Source of the DNA: Flavobacterium nitrogenifigens
Lineage (GTDB): Bacteria > Bacteroidota > Bacteroidia > Flavobacteriales > Flavobacteriaceae
Direction: 5' to 3'
Length of the DNA: 64,000 nt
NCBI RefSeq assembly: GCF_003254565.1
Contig: NZ_QJRI01000174.1
Coordinates: 150,901 to 214,900 of the forward strand
How positions within the stretch are numbered: position 1 is the first letter of the stretch; the number at the start of each line of letters is the position of its first letter. Made by a program: the position numbers and the translations under genes. Under the pieces are notes generated by a model. It had not been told where the DNA came from and did no database searches. It saw only the letters and a program-made list of their open reading frames with translations. Below, piece by piece: positions 17,581 to 31,900 of the stretch.

Positions 17581-18768
17581 TTAGTCTAAAATCGCTGCGA
17601 TTCCAGGTAAAATTCTTCCTTCTAACATTTCAAGCATAGCCCCGCCACCAGTGGAAACGTAGCTCATTTTATCTTCAAATCCGAACTGTTTTACTGCTGC
17701 AACAGAATCTCCACCACCAACTAATGAAAATGCTCCATTTTCTGTAGCTTCTGCGATATAATCTCCTAATGCAATTGTTCCTTTAGAAAAAGTTTCCATT
17801 TCAAAAACTCCTAATGGACCATTCCAAAGAATTGTTTTTGACTCCAAAATTACTTTTTTGAAATTCTCTAAAGATTTTGGACCTGCATCTAAACCTTGCC
17901 ATCCGTCAGGAATTGCAGTTACGTCTACAACCTGAGTATTTGCATTGTTTGAGAAATCGTCTGCAGCAATAACATCAACAGGAATATGAACCTGACCGCC
18001 TTTTTCTTTAGCCAATCTTAAAATTTCAAGAGCTAGATCTAATTTGTCATCTTCGCAGATAGACTCACCGATTTTTCCGCCTTGAGCTTTTACGAAAGTA
18101 AAAGTCATTCCTCCTCCGATAATCATGTGATCTACTTTATCTAAGATATTTTCGATAACAGTAATTTTAGAAGAAACTTTAGAACCACCTAGAACAGCAG
18201 TTACAGGTTTTTCACTGTTTTTAAGAACTTTATTTAAACTGTCAATTTCTTTTGCCAATAATGTTCCGAAACATTTATCGTTTGGAAAAAATTGTGCGAT
18301 AATTGTAGTCGATGCGTGCGCTCTGTGAGCTGTACCAAATGCATCATTTACATAAATATCTCCAAGAGAAGCCAATTCTTTAGCGAAAGCTACATCTCCT
18401 GCTTCTTCTTCAGCATGAAAACGTAAATTTTCTAATAAAAGAACTTCGCCTGGCTTTAAATCTTTTGCTGCAGATTGAGCTGGCTCACCAACGCAGTTTT
18501 CAGCAAATTTTACTTGAACTCCTAAAATATCAGAAGCTGTTTTTAAGATATGTTTTAGAGAATATTTCTCTTCTGCTCCTTTTGGTCTTCCTAAGTGCGA
18601 CATTAAAATCACACTTCCGCCTTGAGCTAAAATAGCATCAATTGTTGGTTTTGCTGCTTCAATACGTGTTGTATCAGTTACATTAAAATTCTCATCCAAC
18701 GGCACGTTGAAGTCAACACGGATAATTGCTTTTTTATTTTTAAAATCGAAATCGTTTAAAGTTTTCAT
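17581..18768 (-). CDS. pgk: Phosphoglycerate kinase
   Basis: The 395-residue protein is a full-length phosphoglycerate kinase. The N-domain substrate signature is [30 protein letters not shown] supplies another substrate-binding element, and GGSKVSSKI starts the nucleotide-binding domain. WNGPLGVFE and [13 protein letters not shown] form the ATP site, and the C-terminus [13 protein letters not shown] completes the family pattern. It interconverts 1,3-bisphosphoglycerate plus ADP and 3-phosphoglycerate plus ATP in glycolysis. It lies just downstream of sprF on the same strand and has its own -7 box at 18801-18808. Confidence 0.97.
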   Translation of the reverse strand: MKTLNDFDFKNKKAIIRVDFNVPLDENFNVTDTTRIEAAKPTIDAILAQGGSVILMSHLGRPKGAEEKYSLKHILKTASDILGVQVKFAENCVGEPAQSAAKDLKPGEVLLLENLRFHAEEEAGDVAFAKELASLGDIYVNDAFGTAHRAHASTTIIAQFFPNDKCFGTLLAKEIDSLNKVLKNSEKPVTAVLGGSKVSSKITVIENILDKVDHMIIGGGMTFTFVKAQGGKIGESICEDDKLDLALEILRLAKEKGGQVHIPVDVIAADDFSNNANTQVVDVTAIPDGWQGLDAGPKSLENFKKVILESKTILWNGPLGVFEMETFSKGTIALGDYIAEATENGAFSLVGGGDSVAAVKQFGFEDKMSYVSTGGGAMLEMLEGRILPGIAAILD

Positions 18769-18800
18769 CTGCTAATTTTTTTAATTTTTTGAAAGAATAA

Positions 18801-18808
18801 CAAATATA
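18801..18808 (-). promoter_or_regulatory. -7 box of pgk
   Basis: The minus strand reads TATATTTG, fitting TAnnTTTG, 32 bases before the pgk ATG. A TTG (18835-18833) lies 24 bases further upstream, slightly longer than the usual spacing. Confidence 0.5.
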
Positions 18809-18926
18809 GGACTTTTAACGAAGTCTAAATTTCAAAAAAGCAAAAATAATCGAACAATAAAAACGAAAACGTTGTAAATTATGAAAATAAACAAATTTAT
18901 TCTCAAAGATGATAAAATTTACTTGC

Positions 18927-19907
18927 TTAATCGTGAACCGGACTTTGCGTACAAGGACAGTTACTGATAGACTGTAAGAAATCGAATCCGATTGTGATGG
19001 AATGTGTTCCTGAATTATAAGCTCCAAGACCATTAAACATAAGCTGGTAAGAATATGCAAAATAGAATTTAGACTTCATAAAACCAGCCATTGGCCCCAT
19101 TGCCAAAGGTTTCGGGAACTGGTCGTTTAAGAAACGATATGAAACTCCAATCCAATAGTAATCTTCGTAACGATTGTAGCGTCGGTATTTGAAGTTAAAG
19201 TCGGTTGTAGAACGCTGGTCACTTGCAAAGTACTGTAAGAAAACTGATGGTTCGTATTCGATACGTCTGTTTTCTGCATCTCTAAAAGTGAATCCAGAAT
19301 ATACCTGAAAGTTAGAGAGTAGATCTGGCTCTACTCCTCTATACTTATCAGTGTTTTTCTTTAAAACGTTATTAGCGTTAAAACTAAAGTAGAATCCTCT
19401 GTTACGATACAATGCACTAATATCAAAGTTGTTGTTTGAATTGTAACGATTGTCTGTAATTGAAGGGTCTAATGGTACTGGCACACCATTTACGTCTCCA
19501 GTAAAATTACCCGTTTCGATTCTGAAACTGTTAAAGTTATACGATATACCAAAAGATAGATACTGCTCTGTACGATAGTCTAAAATCAAGTGGTGCGCAA
19601 AAGAAACTTTTGCCCCCGTTTGTCTTGTATTACCGTTGCTATCATTATACAATGAAATACCTACTCCAGAACGATCTAGAACACGAAAATCGGCATACAA
19701 TGATTGGTTGTCTGGTGCATCTTTAATTCCGACCCACTGTGTTAAACCGTTGGCTCTAATACGGAGATTATCTCCAATACCAGCATAAGCAGGAGAAAGA
19801 ATAAAAGGGTTATCAGCTAAATACTGCGTAAACACTGGTAGGTTTAACTCTTGGCTGTAACTTGTTGTTACAGCCATGAGTACTAAGGATAAAATAAACT
19901 TTTTCAT
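18927..19907 (-). CDS. sprF: SprF, PorP/SprF-family outer-membrane protein for SprB secretion
   Basis: The 326-residue protein has a signal peptide (MKKFILSLVLMAVTTSYSQ) and a PorP/SprF-family outer-membrane beta-barrel. LNLPVFTQYLADNPFILSPAYAGI at the mature N-terminus is the family hallmark, and the C-terminus is barrel-like. In F. johnsoniae, SprF is needed to get SprB onto the cell surface through the type IX secretion system, pairing with its type B C-terminal domain. The frame continues upstream of 19907, but the ATG there is directly followed by the signal peptide. It starts 43 bases after the sprB stop and is the last gene of the spr operon. Confidence 0.92.
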   Translation of the reverse strand: MKKFILSLVLMAVTTSYSQELNLPVFTQYLADNPFILSPAYAGIGDNLRIRANGLTQWVGIKDAPDNQSLYADFRVLDRSGVGISLYNDSNGNTRQTGAKVSFAHHLILDYRTEQYLSFGISYNFNSFRIETGNFTGDVNGVPVPLDPSITDNRYNSNNNFDISALYRNRGFYFSFNANNVLKKNTDKYRGVEPDLLSNFQVYSGFTFRDAENRRIEYEPSVFLQYFASDQRSTTDFNFKYRRYNRYEDYYWIGVSYRFLNDQFPKPLAMGPMAGFMKSKFYFAYSYQLMFNGLGAYNSGTHSITIGFDFLQSISNCPCTQSPVHD

Positions 19908-19950
19908 TGTATTAATTTTTTTAGACAACATCATTGGGGCTATAATTTTG

Positions 19951-22900
19951 TTATCTGTATAATGTGAAATGTCCAACAAATTCTCTTGGATCTTTTGGAT
20001 CATTCAATTTAAGAACATACCAGTAATCTCCTGTTGGTAATTCGTCTCCATGATATCTACCGTCCCATTTTCCATTAACACGGTATTTCGCTACTACTCT
20101 ACCATATCTGTCATAAATATCGAACGTTAACTCTTTGTATGCTAATGCACCACAATCTGGACCAATCGTATCATTTTGTCCGTCACCATTTGGTGTAAAG
20201 TAGTTTGGCATACAGAAGTCATAGAATGTACCATGAACTGTTATTGTTTTCTCACAACCATTTTTATCTCTTACGATAACTACATAATCTCCTGTTTTGT
20301 AGATTCTATAGCTATTAGACGATGAGAATGGTTCACCATTGAAGCTGTATTCGTAAGGTGCAACTCCGCCAGAAGCTTTAACCACAATTGTATTAATGTC
20401 TTTGCTTTGGTTTGTTGCATCTACTGCGTTTAACTCTGCAACTGCATCTACTTCAAATAAATCTGTTGTTACCTCACATCCATTTTCATGTTTTACTGTA
20501 ATGTAATGCGGCCCAGCAGCAACGTCTGTAAAAATATTACCAGGTTGGAAAGTTCCATTATCTAGAGCATACTTTATTAGTGTTGGATCTGTATTTGACG
20601 GATCTATTGTTACCACAACCATGTTTGCTTGAGCATTGTTCACACAATCATAAAAGACTTCTACAGTAGGATTAAGAGTTACTGGCAATGGTACGTCTAC
20701 TTCTACTTCCTGAGGACAGTTTCCGCCATCTTTCACGAACACTGTATAAGTACCTCCTGCAAGATTTGCAAATGTATGTTGTGTTCCGTTAACCGGTATA
20801 TACGTACCATTAATATCATTTAAACTAACCATATAAGGAGGTGTACCGCCTGCAATGTCAATTGTAAATCCACCATTAAGTTCTCCAGCACATTGTTCAG
20901 GTAGCGTCATTCCAGGAGTTTCCACAACTGAAAGTGGTGCTAAAGGCTGTTTAACCTCAACTATTTCACTATCATAACATCCATGTTCATCTGTTGCTAT
21001 AACTGTATAGAAACCAGCTTTTAATTTCTCAAAAATGTTACTGTCAAAGTATTGATCGTTTCTTGGTGAAATAGAATATTTATAGCTTCCTGTTCCGCCT
21101 TTACCATTTACTACAATTTGTCCATCATTACCACCAAAACATTTTACTGGAGTTGGGATAAATTCAGCTGAAAATGCTTCATCTGGCTGATTAATAGTAA
21201 CATTCTCTGGTAAAGTTTGACAATCACCACTTTTCACCACTACCTTATAATCACCAGCTAAAAGCTTATCAAATCTACCTTCAGGCTGTGGTCCTTTCAG
21301 TATGTTTCCAGCACCGTCTAACAACGTGTATTCGTAGTTTCCTAATCCGCCAGTAGCATTTGATACAATTACTCCAGTTGGCTCGTCACGACATAATACT
21401 ACTGCATGCTCTATATCTAAATTAGCCAACAATGGTTCAAGAGGGTTAATTGTAATTTCATTAGAAACAAAATCAACACATCCGTTAGCATCCTTCACAT
21501 AGTACTTGTATACACCTGGAGTAACATCAAACGAAACAGAACTTGTAAATGGAACTGTTGAATAGGTTACATTATCACTACTATAAGTGTAAGGAGGCGT
21601 ACCGCCCACAGCGCTTAAAGTAAGTTGAGTATCTGTAAGACAAGTCATTTTTCTAGTTTCAGCCAAACTTGGTTTAACTTCAGAAGGCTCAGTAATTGTT
21701 ATAGGAGCTGACTCACCAACGCAATTAAATCCGTCAGTTACAGTAATCGTATAAGTTCCTGCACCTAAACCAGTAAATGAAGGTGTATTCTGAGGTCCTG
21801 AAGATCTTACAGGAGTAACCGAAGTAGTATTTAAAGTATATAAATAATTACTTCCTTGACCACCTGTAACAGCAGTTACTGTAATAGTAGCGCTTAAATC
21901 TCCATTACATAATAATAATGTTTTGTCTGATGAAGCTGTAACCACTATTGGCGTAGGAACTGTTAATCTAATTTGATCAGTATCAACACAACCGCCAGCA
22001 TCTTTAACAGAAACCGTATACAATCCTGCTTTTAATCCTGTGAATATGTTTTGAGCAGAAAAATCTACTGTAATTGGACCATCTAATTTATATAAATAAT
22101 CACCTGACCATCCGCCTTGAGCGCTTATACGGATTTCTCCGTCATCACTAGTTGAAATACAAGTAATGTCTTTTTTAGACGCTAGAATTTCTAATTCTGT
22201 AGCTGGACCATCAATGTTAAATTCAGTTTGAACGTCACAGAAAGGAGAACCTGCTAATGTTGCCACAACAGTATACTTACCTCTTTTCAGATTCGAAAGT
22301 TTTAATTCTGTTGTTGTAGTTGCTCCATTTATAACTGTTCCTGATTCATGTGTAATCACATAACTAAATCTACCTGCGTTATCTTTTGGAGTTGGAATAT
22401 TATCAACTAATGTCAATGTAATTGCTCCATCTTCATCGCTATAGCAAGTAAGGTTCTTAATTTCAGAAGCTACAAATTTGAATGTGTTTGGCTCGTTAAC
22501 AATATGGAATCTTTCGATACTACATCCTGTTACAGGGTTAGTCACAACAATTTTATAGTTACCTACTTTCAAATTAGTCCATAATCCATCTACACTAGGT
22601 GTAAGAGGATATGTATTACCGTCTATTCCAACAATAGTATAAGTTAAAGTTGGCAATGTTCCTGTCGTAGCAATTGCAGTTACCTGAATAGCTTCATCGC
22701 TTTTACAAGTAATTTCGGTAGCAACAATTTTCAGATCAGCAATTCCAATATAAGGATCGATTGTTACTGTAGCATAAGAACCCTGACATCCTTTAGAATC
22801 AAATACATTTACGATATAGTCACCACCTAAATAATCAGATTCAGTATAAGTGTTTCTATCATCATTTTGTACCTGAACTCCATCTCTCAAGAATTCATAT

Positions 22901-25900
22901 CTGATATAATCATTTGAACCGCCTGTTACAGAACCTGGCGCCACTGTAATTGTAGCATTACCTATATTATTTGTTCCTGTAGAACAAATGTATTGTGTAA
23001 CTGTAGGTTTGTTAACCACTATAATTGCAGGTTGTCCTACTGTTACAGGAGCTGTTGCACTACATCCTCTTCCAGAAGTTACTGTTACAACATAATTACC
23101 AAATGGTAAATCATTGAAGAACGGAGAATCCTGAGGTAATCTGTTTACTGGTCCAGCAAGACTGTACATGTAAACTGGATTATTATTTGATGCTCCGATT
23201 GTTACTGAGATACTACCATTAGCATAGCCATTACAAGATGTAGGAGTTGCTGTTGCAACAATTCCTGTAACATCCGTTGGAATATCAATTGTTTCATTAA
23301 TCTCTATCACACAACCTGTATTGACATCTCTTACTTTAAAAGTATATGTTATTCCAGGAGCTAATCCTGTAAATACAGGACTTGTACTTGTATTTGTCCA
23401 ATTGTCTCTTGTGTAAACATAACTTGGGGTTGGCACTTTTCCGCCAGAAGCGAATAAAGTGATTGTACCATCGGCAGCATTACAAGTAGGCACTTTTGTA
23501 ACCTTTGCAAGTACCGCAAGAGGCTCATAAATTATTACTGGAGCCGAAGCTGTAGTTGTACACTTATTAGCATCTCTTACAGTTACAGTGTAATTTCCTG
23601 CAGCAGTAACAGTAAAGAAATTAGCACCTTGGAATTGTACTCCGTCTAAACTATATTCTAGAGTACCAACACCATTTGCTGTAACGTCGATTCTGTAACC
23701 TGCAGCATTATAACATTGACTCGCAACCGCAACATTTGTAATTGCAGGTTTTGGATCTAATGAAATATTTACTGTTTTAAACTTAGGACAACCGTTACCG
23801 TCTTTAACATAAACATCATACGAATCAAACAATGGTGCTACTTGAGTAGTTGCAATTGTTATAGTGTTTGCAGATGAATATTGACCAGCTGTTGGAACTG
23901 TTCCTGCTGGTACGAAAGCAAATGTAAATCCTGATCCAGGAGTTCCACCTACAATTGTAGAAGCATCAGCAGTAATAACTGCTCCCGTTGTCCAACAATT
24001 TTGGTTTTTAACAGTCACTACCATAGTCGTTAGATCTAATACTGGCGGTTCAGTTATGTTTACATCAGCAGATGTAATATCACAATAAGGATATCCAGTT
24101 TCAGTAATTACAACTGTGTACTTAGCGCCCACTGAAAGTCCGAAAGGAATTGTAAACGGATTCGCTGTTGCAGTAGTTCCAGATCCAGAAGCACCTGTAA
24201 CCGCTATTCCATTGTTGTAAACCTGATATGTGTATGGACCAGTGTAATCTACAATATTAAATGTGATTTTACCATCGCTTAAACCATTACAAGAAACTGA
24301 CGAAGAAGCATTTGCAATAACCTTAGCAGTATTGAAAACTGGCACTTCATAAGGATCAGTAGTAATAGAACATGATGTTGTCAAGTCAGTTATTTTAAAC
24401 TGATAGAAATGACCAACAGTTGGAGCTGTATAACTAAATGTATTTCCAGTCACAGCATATGGACCACCACTTAATAAAACGCCATCCTGATATACTTCGT
24501 ATTGGAAGTTAGCCGGACTTGCTCCACCATTAATTACAACATTAATAACTTCACCAGCGTTGTTGCAAGCTGCTTTTGTTCCTTGTGTAACTGTAGCTTT
24601 TTGCAATTTTGGGAATGGATCAACTGTAATCTGAACGTCATCAACACATCCGTTTGCATCTTTAACATAATATGTTAGAGTTTGTGCAGATTCGTTATCA
24701 ATTACGACAAATGTATTGCCTGTTCCCCAATTTGTTCCGTTATTACTATAAGTATAATTTGGCCCTGCACCATATTTACCAGTAACGGTAACAATTGTTT
24801 CATTAATATTTGTTCCTGTACAAGTGAATGGTGTAGCCTTAGCTTCAGCTTCAACTGCAACTGGAGGATTAATCACAACGCTTGTTGGATTATCACACAT
24901 TCTGTCTGATGTAACATTTACTGCATATGTACCAGCACTTAATCCTGTAAACAACGGATTGTTTACTTGTGTTAATACTAAACCAGTAGTAGGTGCCGTA
25001 AGTTGAACAGTGTATGTGTACGGTGGGTTATCATTACTTGTCGGTAAAGTGAATAAGATAGAGCCATTATCAACATTTCCTTGAGTTCCTGAACAGTAAG
25101 GAGACGTTGGCGTTGCAGTAAACGTAACTGCAGTAGGCGCTTTCATAGTCACAGATCCCGCCGGCATAGGACAGCTATGAGCATCTAACACTACGAAATC
25201 GTATGTATTTGTAAGAGGCGAAACAACTGTATAGTCAGAATATGTTCCGTTTACAAATGTAATTGGAGCAGAAGGTGTGCCACCATTAATGGCTACAGTG
25301 TAGCTATAAGGTGCATATCCACCAGATGCTTTTACTCTAATTGTTCCCTCAACAGGAGCCACACAGAAAATTTCTTTTTTAATTTCTGTCGAAGCATAAA
25401 GCTGCGATTCAATTGTAGTAATTGTAGTAGTACCAGTACATCCAAATTTATCTCTAACTGTAAATGTATAATCTCCAGGAGTTAAATTAACGAATGTATT
25501 GTTATTAATTTGCCATGTCTGACCACCATCAATACTATAATCATAAGTATCTGTTGGCAATGCGAAAGGCGATGTAGATGAAGCAATTACAACAATAGTT
25601 GCTTTGTCAGCAGCTGTATAACAATAATCTGTTGCAGGGTCAATAGTAGCTGTAGGAGGAACCGGTGTACTTAAATTAAATGAATCGGTTACCTCACATC
25701 CATTAGCGTCTTTTACAGAAACTTTATAAGATCCTGCAGGCCCTACTTGATTAAGATTATCAAACTTACCATCTTTATTTGTTACAACTGTTAAATCTGG
25801 CTGAGTTAAAGTATAGGTGTAATCACCCCAACCATCTTTAGCATTTACTACGACAGCTCCCAAAGTAGTACAACCTAATGGTGTAACAACTAATGGATTT

Positions 25901-28900
25901 AAAGCTAATGCAGCCGCTGGTTCTTTGATAATTACTGCATTTGAAATCGAAGGACATTTTGGATGGCCTGTCTCTTGAATATGTACGGTGTAATTATTTC
26001 CTGCAGGTAATCCGAAAGGAATAACAAATGGATTTGAAGTAGCAGTATCATGAGAACCGTTTGCTCCTACCACTGCTGTTAATCCATCAAAAATTTGATA
26101 ATCATATTTACCTGAATAACCAGCGATGTTGATTTGGATAGTTCCGTTATTATCTGATATACATTTTACATCAGAAGCCGTAGTAGCTGTTACGCTAATA
26201 AGATCGAATAAAGGAACCTCATAAATGTTAGTTAAAATCTGACAACTTGTTACATTATCAGTAATTCTAAACTGGTATTTACTACCCGCTGTTGTAGCGT
26301 TGTAAGTAAATGGTGTTCCAGCTGAATTTGTCAGAACTATATAACCATTTCCATCAACTGAAACTTCGTATTTGAAATCAGCTGGAGTTGATCCTCCAAC
26401 TACATCAATTTGAATTAGCTCTCTACCGTTTTGACAATCAATTTGAGAACCTGCTAAAAGAGATCTTTTAGCTGTAGCTGAAATTAATTTTGGTAATGGG
26501 TCTAATGGCGTAACTAAACCATTTGTTTTGTAAACACATCCATTAGCATCTTTTACCCAATAGCTAGGGTTTTGAACACTTCCGATTTCAGGCAATTCAA
26601 ATGTGTATTTATCGTCTGAAGGTATGCTATTACTTGTAAAATAATTAGTACCATCTTTACTGAAAGTAAATGTTCCAGTCCCTGTACCACCCGCAGCAGC
26701 GACAACAACTGTAGTTTTAGTAGGGTCAACTACACAACTAAATGGTGTTGCAGTAGCAGTTGCATAAACTGCACTTGGAGCAGGTACATTAGCAGGTACC
26801 TCAAATTCACAACCTCTAGAAGAAATAACTTTAACTGTATAATCTCCTGCTGTTAAACCTGTAAAATAATTATTATTATCTTGTGTAATAGCAGGTCCTG
26901 CAGGTAAAACAGGTGTTAGGATAAATTTATAATCCGGGTTGTCATTAACAGCTCTTAAATTAACCGTAAGAGTTCCGTTATCGTTTGTTCCTTGTGTACC
27001 ATTACAATCTACTGGAGTTGTCGTAATATCACCTGGAACTAAATCTACAAGAGTTGGTACAAGTAAATCAACAACAACTGATTTAGAACAATTTGTGTTT
27101 AAATCTCTTACCGTTACAGTATAATTGCCCGCTGCCAGACCTATAAATTTTGGATCGCTATTTTGTAAAACATCTGGAGTAACTACTGTATTATTTTTTA
27201 AAGTATATTCAAAATTATTTGGTGCAAAACCACCGGTTACAACAGCAGTAATCGTACCATCAGTATCTCTACATGTAGGCTCCGTAGTAAATTTAGCTGT
27301 TATGTTTAAAGGTACAGCAATAGGGTTTAATGTTACTTTATTACCGCAACCATTAAAATCTCTAACTTCTACAGTATGATTTCCTGAATGAAGATTAGGT
27401 ATAGAAAATGATGTTAAAGGCATTGGCATAAAATCAAGACCATCTAAACTATAAGTATATGGAGCAATACCAAATGTTGTCATATTAACATCGATTACAA
27501 AAGAATCTTCAGCAGCACAAGCACTGTTTACCACAGCTGTTATCACAGGAGTTGGATCTAATTTCACTTCAACAAACTCAACCTGGATACAACCGTTTGC
27601 ATCTTTTACATAAACTAAATAGTGACCCCATTCTTTATTAAAAGTACTTCCAGTATGAAGAGCTGGGTCGAAAGAAGCAGAAAGCGCAGCATCGGTCACC
27701 GGTTTATCTGAACCATCGATAACACCAGCTACACCCGTATCAGCGAAAATTTGATATAAATAAGGAGCTGGCACCGTAATAGTTTTTGTAGGATCAGATG
27801 GATCAACAACTACCTTGGTAACCGTTCCTCCTTTTCCAAAAGCTTCAACTATACCTTGATTATTTCCACAATTATCATTTTTAGGAGAACTAACCGATAA
27901 TGTTAAAGGAACAACTGATTCACTGATCGTAAAAGTTTTAGACGTATTCATACAAACTACAGTTGACGTATTATCCAACTCTGTAAACAAGATATAATAT
28001 GTCCCTGGAACCAACGGTCCTACATTGGTCGCCGAATTGCTTGGTAATGTCACAGTGCCACCAACTGAAGGAATAACAAGTGTATTACTTTGCGAATTAT
28101 AAACGTCGTATTTAACTGCTGTTGTTGTTGGTTGTGTGCCAGTAAACGTGAATGAAACATTTCCGTCTTTGGCTCCCTGACAAGTTACATTAGCAGGTGT
28201 TACGTTAGTTTTTAAAGTAGACGAAGTCAATGTCGCAGCTTCTGCTTGTTTAAAGAAATAACAATCTGTTGCTTCATCATAAACGATAAACGAATAGGTA
28301 ACACCCGGAAGTAAACCGTTGAAAGTTGATTGTGTATATTTCGGATCTGTCGGATCAGTTGAATCTGCATCTTGGTAAGATCCCATATTATCCGCGTATT
28401 TATATGGCGGTGTAGAACCTGAATTGATCGGATAAAGAGCAAAATGATAAGCTCCTCCAATAATTGGTGTATTTACAGTCACAATAAGACTTGCTGTTGT
28501 ACATGATTCTGTTCCTGCTTTAACCTCAATTTTTAAATCTTCTGGTTTTGATGCCATTGGGATCGTTTTGGTAATAGAACAACCATTTTTATCAGAAACC
28601 GTTAATTCATAAATACCAAAATTTAAAATATTAAAAGTATAATCACCTCTAACATCTGAGATTGCATGTGGTGCAACTTGCGTTGGCTCTCCAACATTAT
28701 TTGTCAAAGTATAAGTAAATGGTCCTAATGGAGCTGTATCACTTGAACCTCCTATAAAATTCTTAACTGTAATAGATCCGTAAGAAATTCCACTACCGCT
28801 AGAATCACAAGTCATAGGTTTAACATCAGCATCGAATTCAATTTTCTTTGGTTGTACAATAGTTGTCGTTTTCTCAAGATAACAACCTTTATCATCTGTT

Positions 28901-31900
28901 ACTCTTACAGTATAATCGCCAGCTGGAAGACCAGTTGTTTGTGTGCCATAAGAGGTAGATGTTGTTGTATTGTAAACAGAGATCGTATAAGGAGCTGCTC
29001 CTTTTGTTTTGTCAATTGTTACTGTAATAGAACCCGTTGCATCTCCGTTACACAAAATAGTTGAATTAGGAGTTAATGCAAAATCAGGATCTGTTCTTGG
29101 TCCTACAACAACGGTAGATGTAAGGCTACATTTAGCAGCCGATGCATCCGTTAAAGTAAATACATAAGTTGTATTTCCAACTTGCGGAGGATCTACAGGA
29201 TCTGTATAAGTAAAGGTTGTACCTGTTACCGGTATAACTGTTGGATCTAATACTCCATTTTTAGTTACAGTATAAGAATAATTAGGTTTTCCTCCTGAAA
29301 TAGTACCTTTTATCTCAGTATTCTGAGTAAGACAGTTTGCTGATTTACTTAAAGTAGCATTGAATTTCAATTCAGATTCAATATATATTGCTGACAATGG
29401 TAAAATACAACCTGTAGCCATATCTTTTACTTTAACAATATAGTTTCCTGGCTCCAAATTAGGGAATGTACCACTAACTTGATATGTACCCTCATTAATA
29501 TTGTATCTGTAGGTTGGAGACACAACTGTAGGTGTAACTACAATTGTCGCTTTACCAACTGAATCATAACATAAATCTGAAGCTGTTAAATCGATACTCG
29601 CACTTGGCAATACTTTTGCACTAACAGTAAATGTATCTGTAACCGTACATCCATTTCCATTCAAATCTGTAACAGAAATACCATAAGTACCTGACTGAGT
29701 AATATTGGCAAAAGTTGAATTTGCTTGAGGTCCAACTACAGTTCCATCAGGCTGAGTTAACGTATATCTATTGTTACCCCATCCTCCCGTTGTATTAATA
29801 ACTATTTTACCATTATTTGGAGAACAAGTAATAGGTGTAATTGATGGTGCTAAAAGAACCAATGGCTGTGCAGGCTCTTTAACTTCAAGAACTTTTGTTG
29901 CAGAACAAGTAGTTGTTGAGTTTGTAACTTTAAATGTATAAGTATCTGCAGATAACCCAACATAATCAATAACATTTCCTGTTTTTGTAGATTGAGCAAT
30001 TGGTACAAGTGCGTTTAAACTGTTTCTTAGTTCGTAAGTATATGTTGCACCTACATTACCAGAAACTGTAAAACTAAGCTTACCATCTGATGCACCTTTA
30101 CAAATTACATTTGAAATTACTGAACCGTTAGCGATCGGTAATTCAACTTTTTCAATTTTGTAATCTCCAGTCGTTGTACATTTATTAGCATCTGTAACTT
30201 TAAAAGAGTAGTTACCCGGAGCTAAATCTTTAAATACATAAGACTGAGCCGTTACACCAGTTGCAACAGTAACTACTGGAGCAGGAACTGCATCTGTAGA
30301 TGTAATTTCAACTTTGAATGGTCCTACACCACCTGTATAAGATACTGTTAAATCTGTATCTAGTTGTGTAGCCATACAAGAAATAACATTGGCTTGTGAA
30401 AAAGCCATATTTGATGGCGGATTCAACGTATTAACCACTGGTGAAACTGGAATTCTATAAGGGCAATTATTTGCATCAAATACATCAACTGTAACTGGAC
30501 CAGAAGTGCTAGTCGTGTAAGTATTTGATGTTCCCGCTGGTAAAACTCCATTGAAACTGTATCTGTATTTATCAGTTCCGCTATATGGTGTTCCTGGCAA
30601 TAATACCGTAACTGTAATAGTAGCAGCTTGTGTAGCATTTGATGTTCCACAAGTTAATGGTACAGATACATCAGCTTTAGCGGTTAATTGTGGAGGGTTT
30701 GAAACAGTCGTTTTTGCCGTTACAAACTGACATTTTTTAGAATCAGTAACTCTAAACCAGTAATCTCCAGCAGTAGCATTCGAATATGTCTTACTAGTCA
30801 TAGTAGTAAACGGTCCTGTAGAAGAAACTGTCGAAACTTCATAAGTATATGGTGGCAAACCTAAACTTGCATTTACTATAATAGAACCATTATTTCCATT
30901 ATAACAAGTAGGATTTGTTGGTGTAGTAGTAGCTGTTGGAGATACTCTCGCCGCGATATTTTGCGTTACAGTAGTTCTACATCCTTTACTGTCAAATATT
31001 TCAAATTCATAAGTTGCAGCCGCAGCACCTGTAGTTGTCTGATACGTAAATGTAGTCTTACCAGCTCCTACTGGAATATTAGAACCACTAAATCCACCTC
31101 CATTTGTATTTACTCTGTAGCTATAATCTGGATAACCATCTTTTATAGAAACTTCAATAATTGCATTTGGGTTTGTAGCATCACAAGTTAAATCTTTTAC
31201 TAAAGGATTTAATTTCGCAGATATTGGTGCGTTAATTGTTGGCACAGTTAAATCAGTATAACATCCTGTAGAGGTATCTGTAACTCTAATAGTATGGCTA
31301 ATTCCAGGAGTTACTCCTGTAAAAGTTCCATTGTTTTGAGCTGTACCGTTATCTAATTTATACATATAGTTAGGAGCACTATTAGGCGATACTACAATTT
31401 TTGCTCCACTACCTGTTACACAGAAATCTGAGTTTGTAAGATCAATGCTAGCAGTTGGATTAACTTTATCATTAATTTTAAAAGTTCCTGTTACAATACA
31501 ACCTTTTAAATCTTTTACAGAAACAGAATAGTCTCCTGCATTTAAATTAGAAAATACATTCGTTGTTTTAGTAATTGCTGACCCTGATGGAGATGTAGGT
31601 GTAACTGTATATTCATAATCTCCCCAACCTCCGACAACATTAATTGTCGCTTTTCCTTTATTATCACAAGTTACGTGTTCTAATGATGATGGATTTAATA
31701 CCAATGCAGTAGACGGAGCCGCAATCGTAACTGTTTGAGATTGTTTACAAGTTGTAGCCGTGTTTGTTACTACAATTGTATGAAGTCCTGCACTTAAATT
31801 TGATACAGGAATTTCAAATGAACTTCCCGCTGCAGGAGATGTTCCACTAACTGGTGTTAAAGCATCTACTTTATAGCTATAGGCAACATTGTTTCCTAAT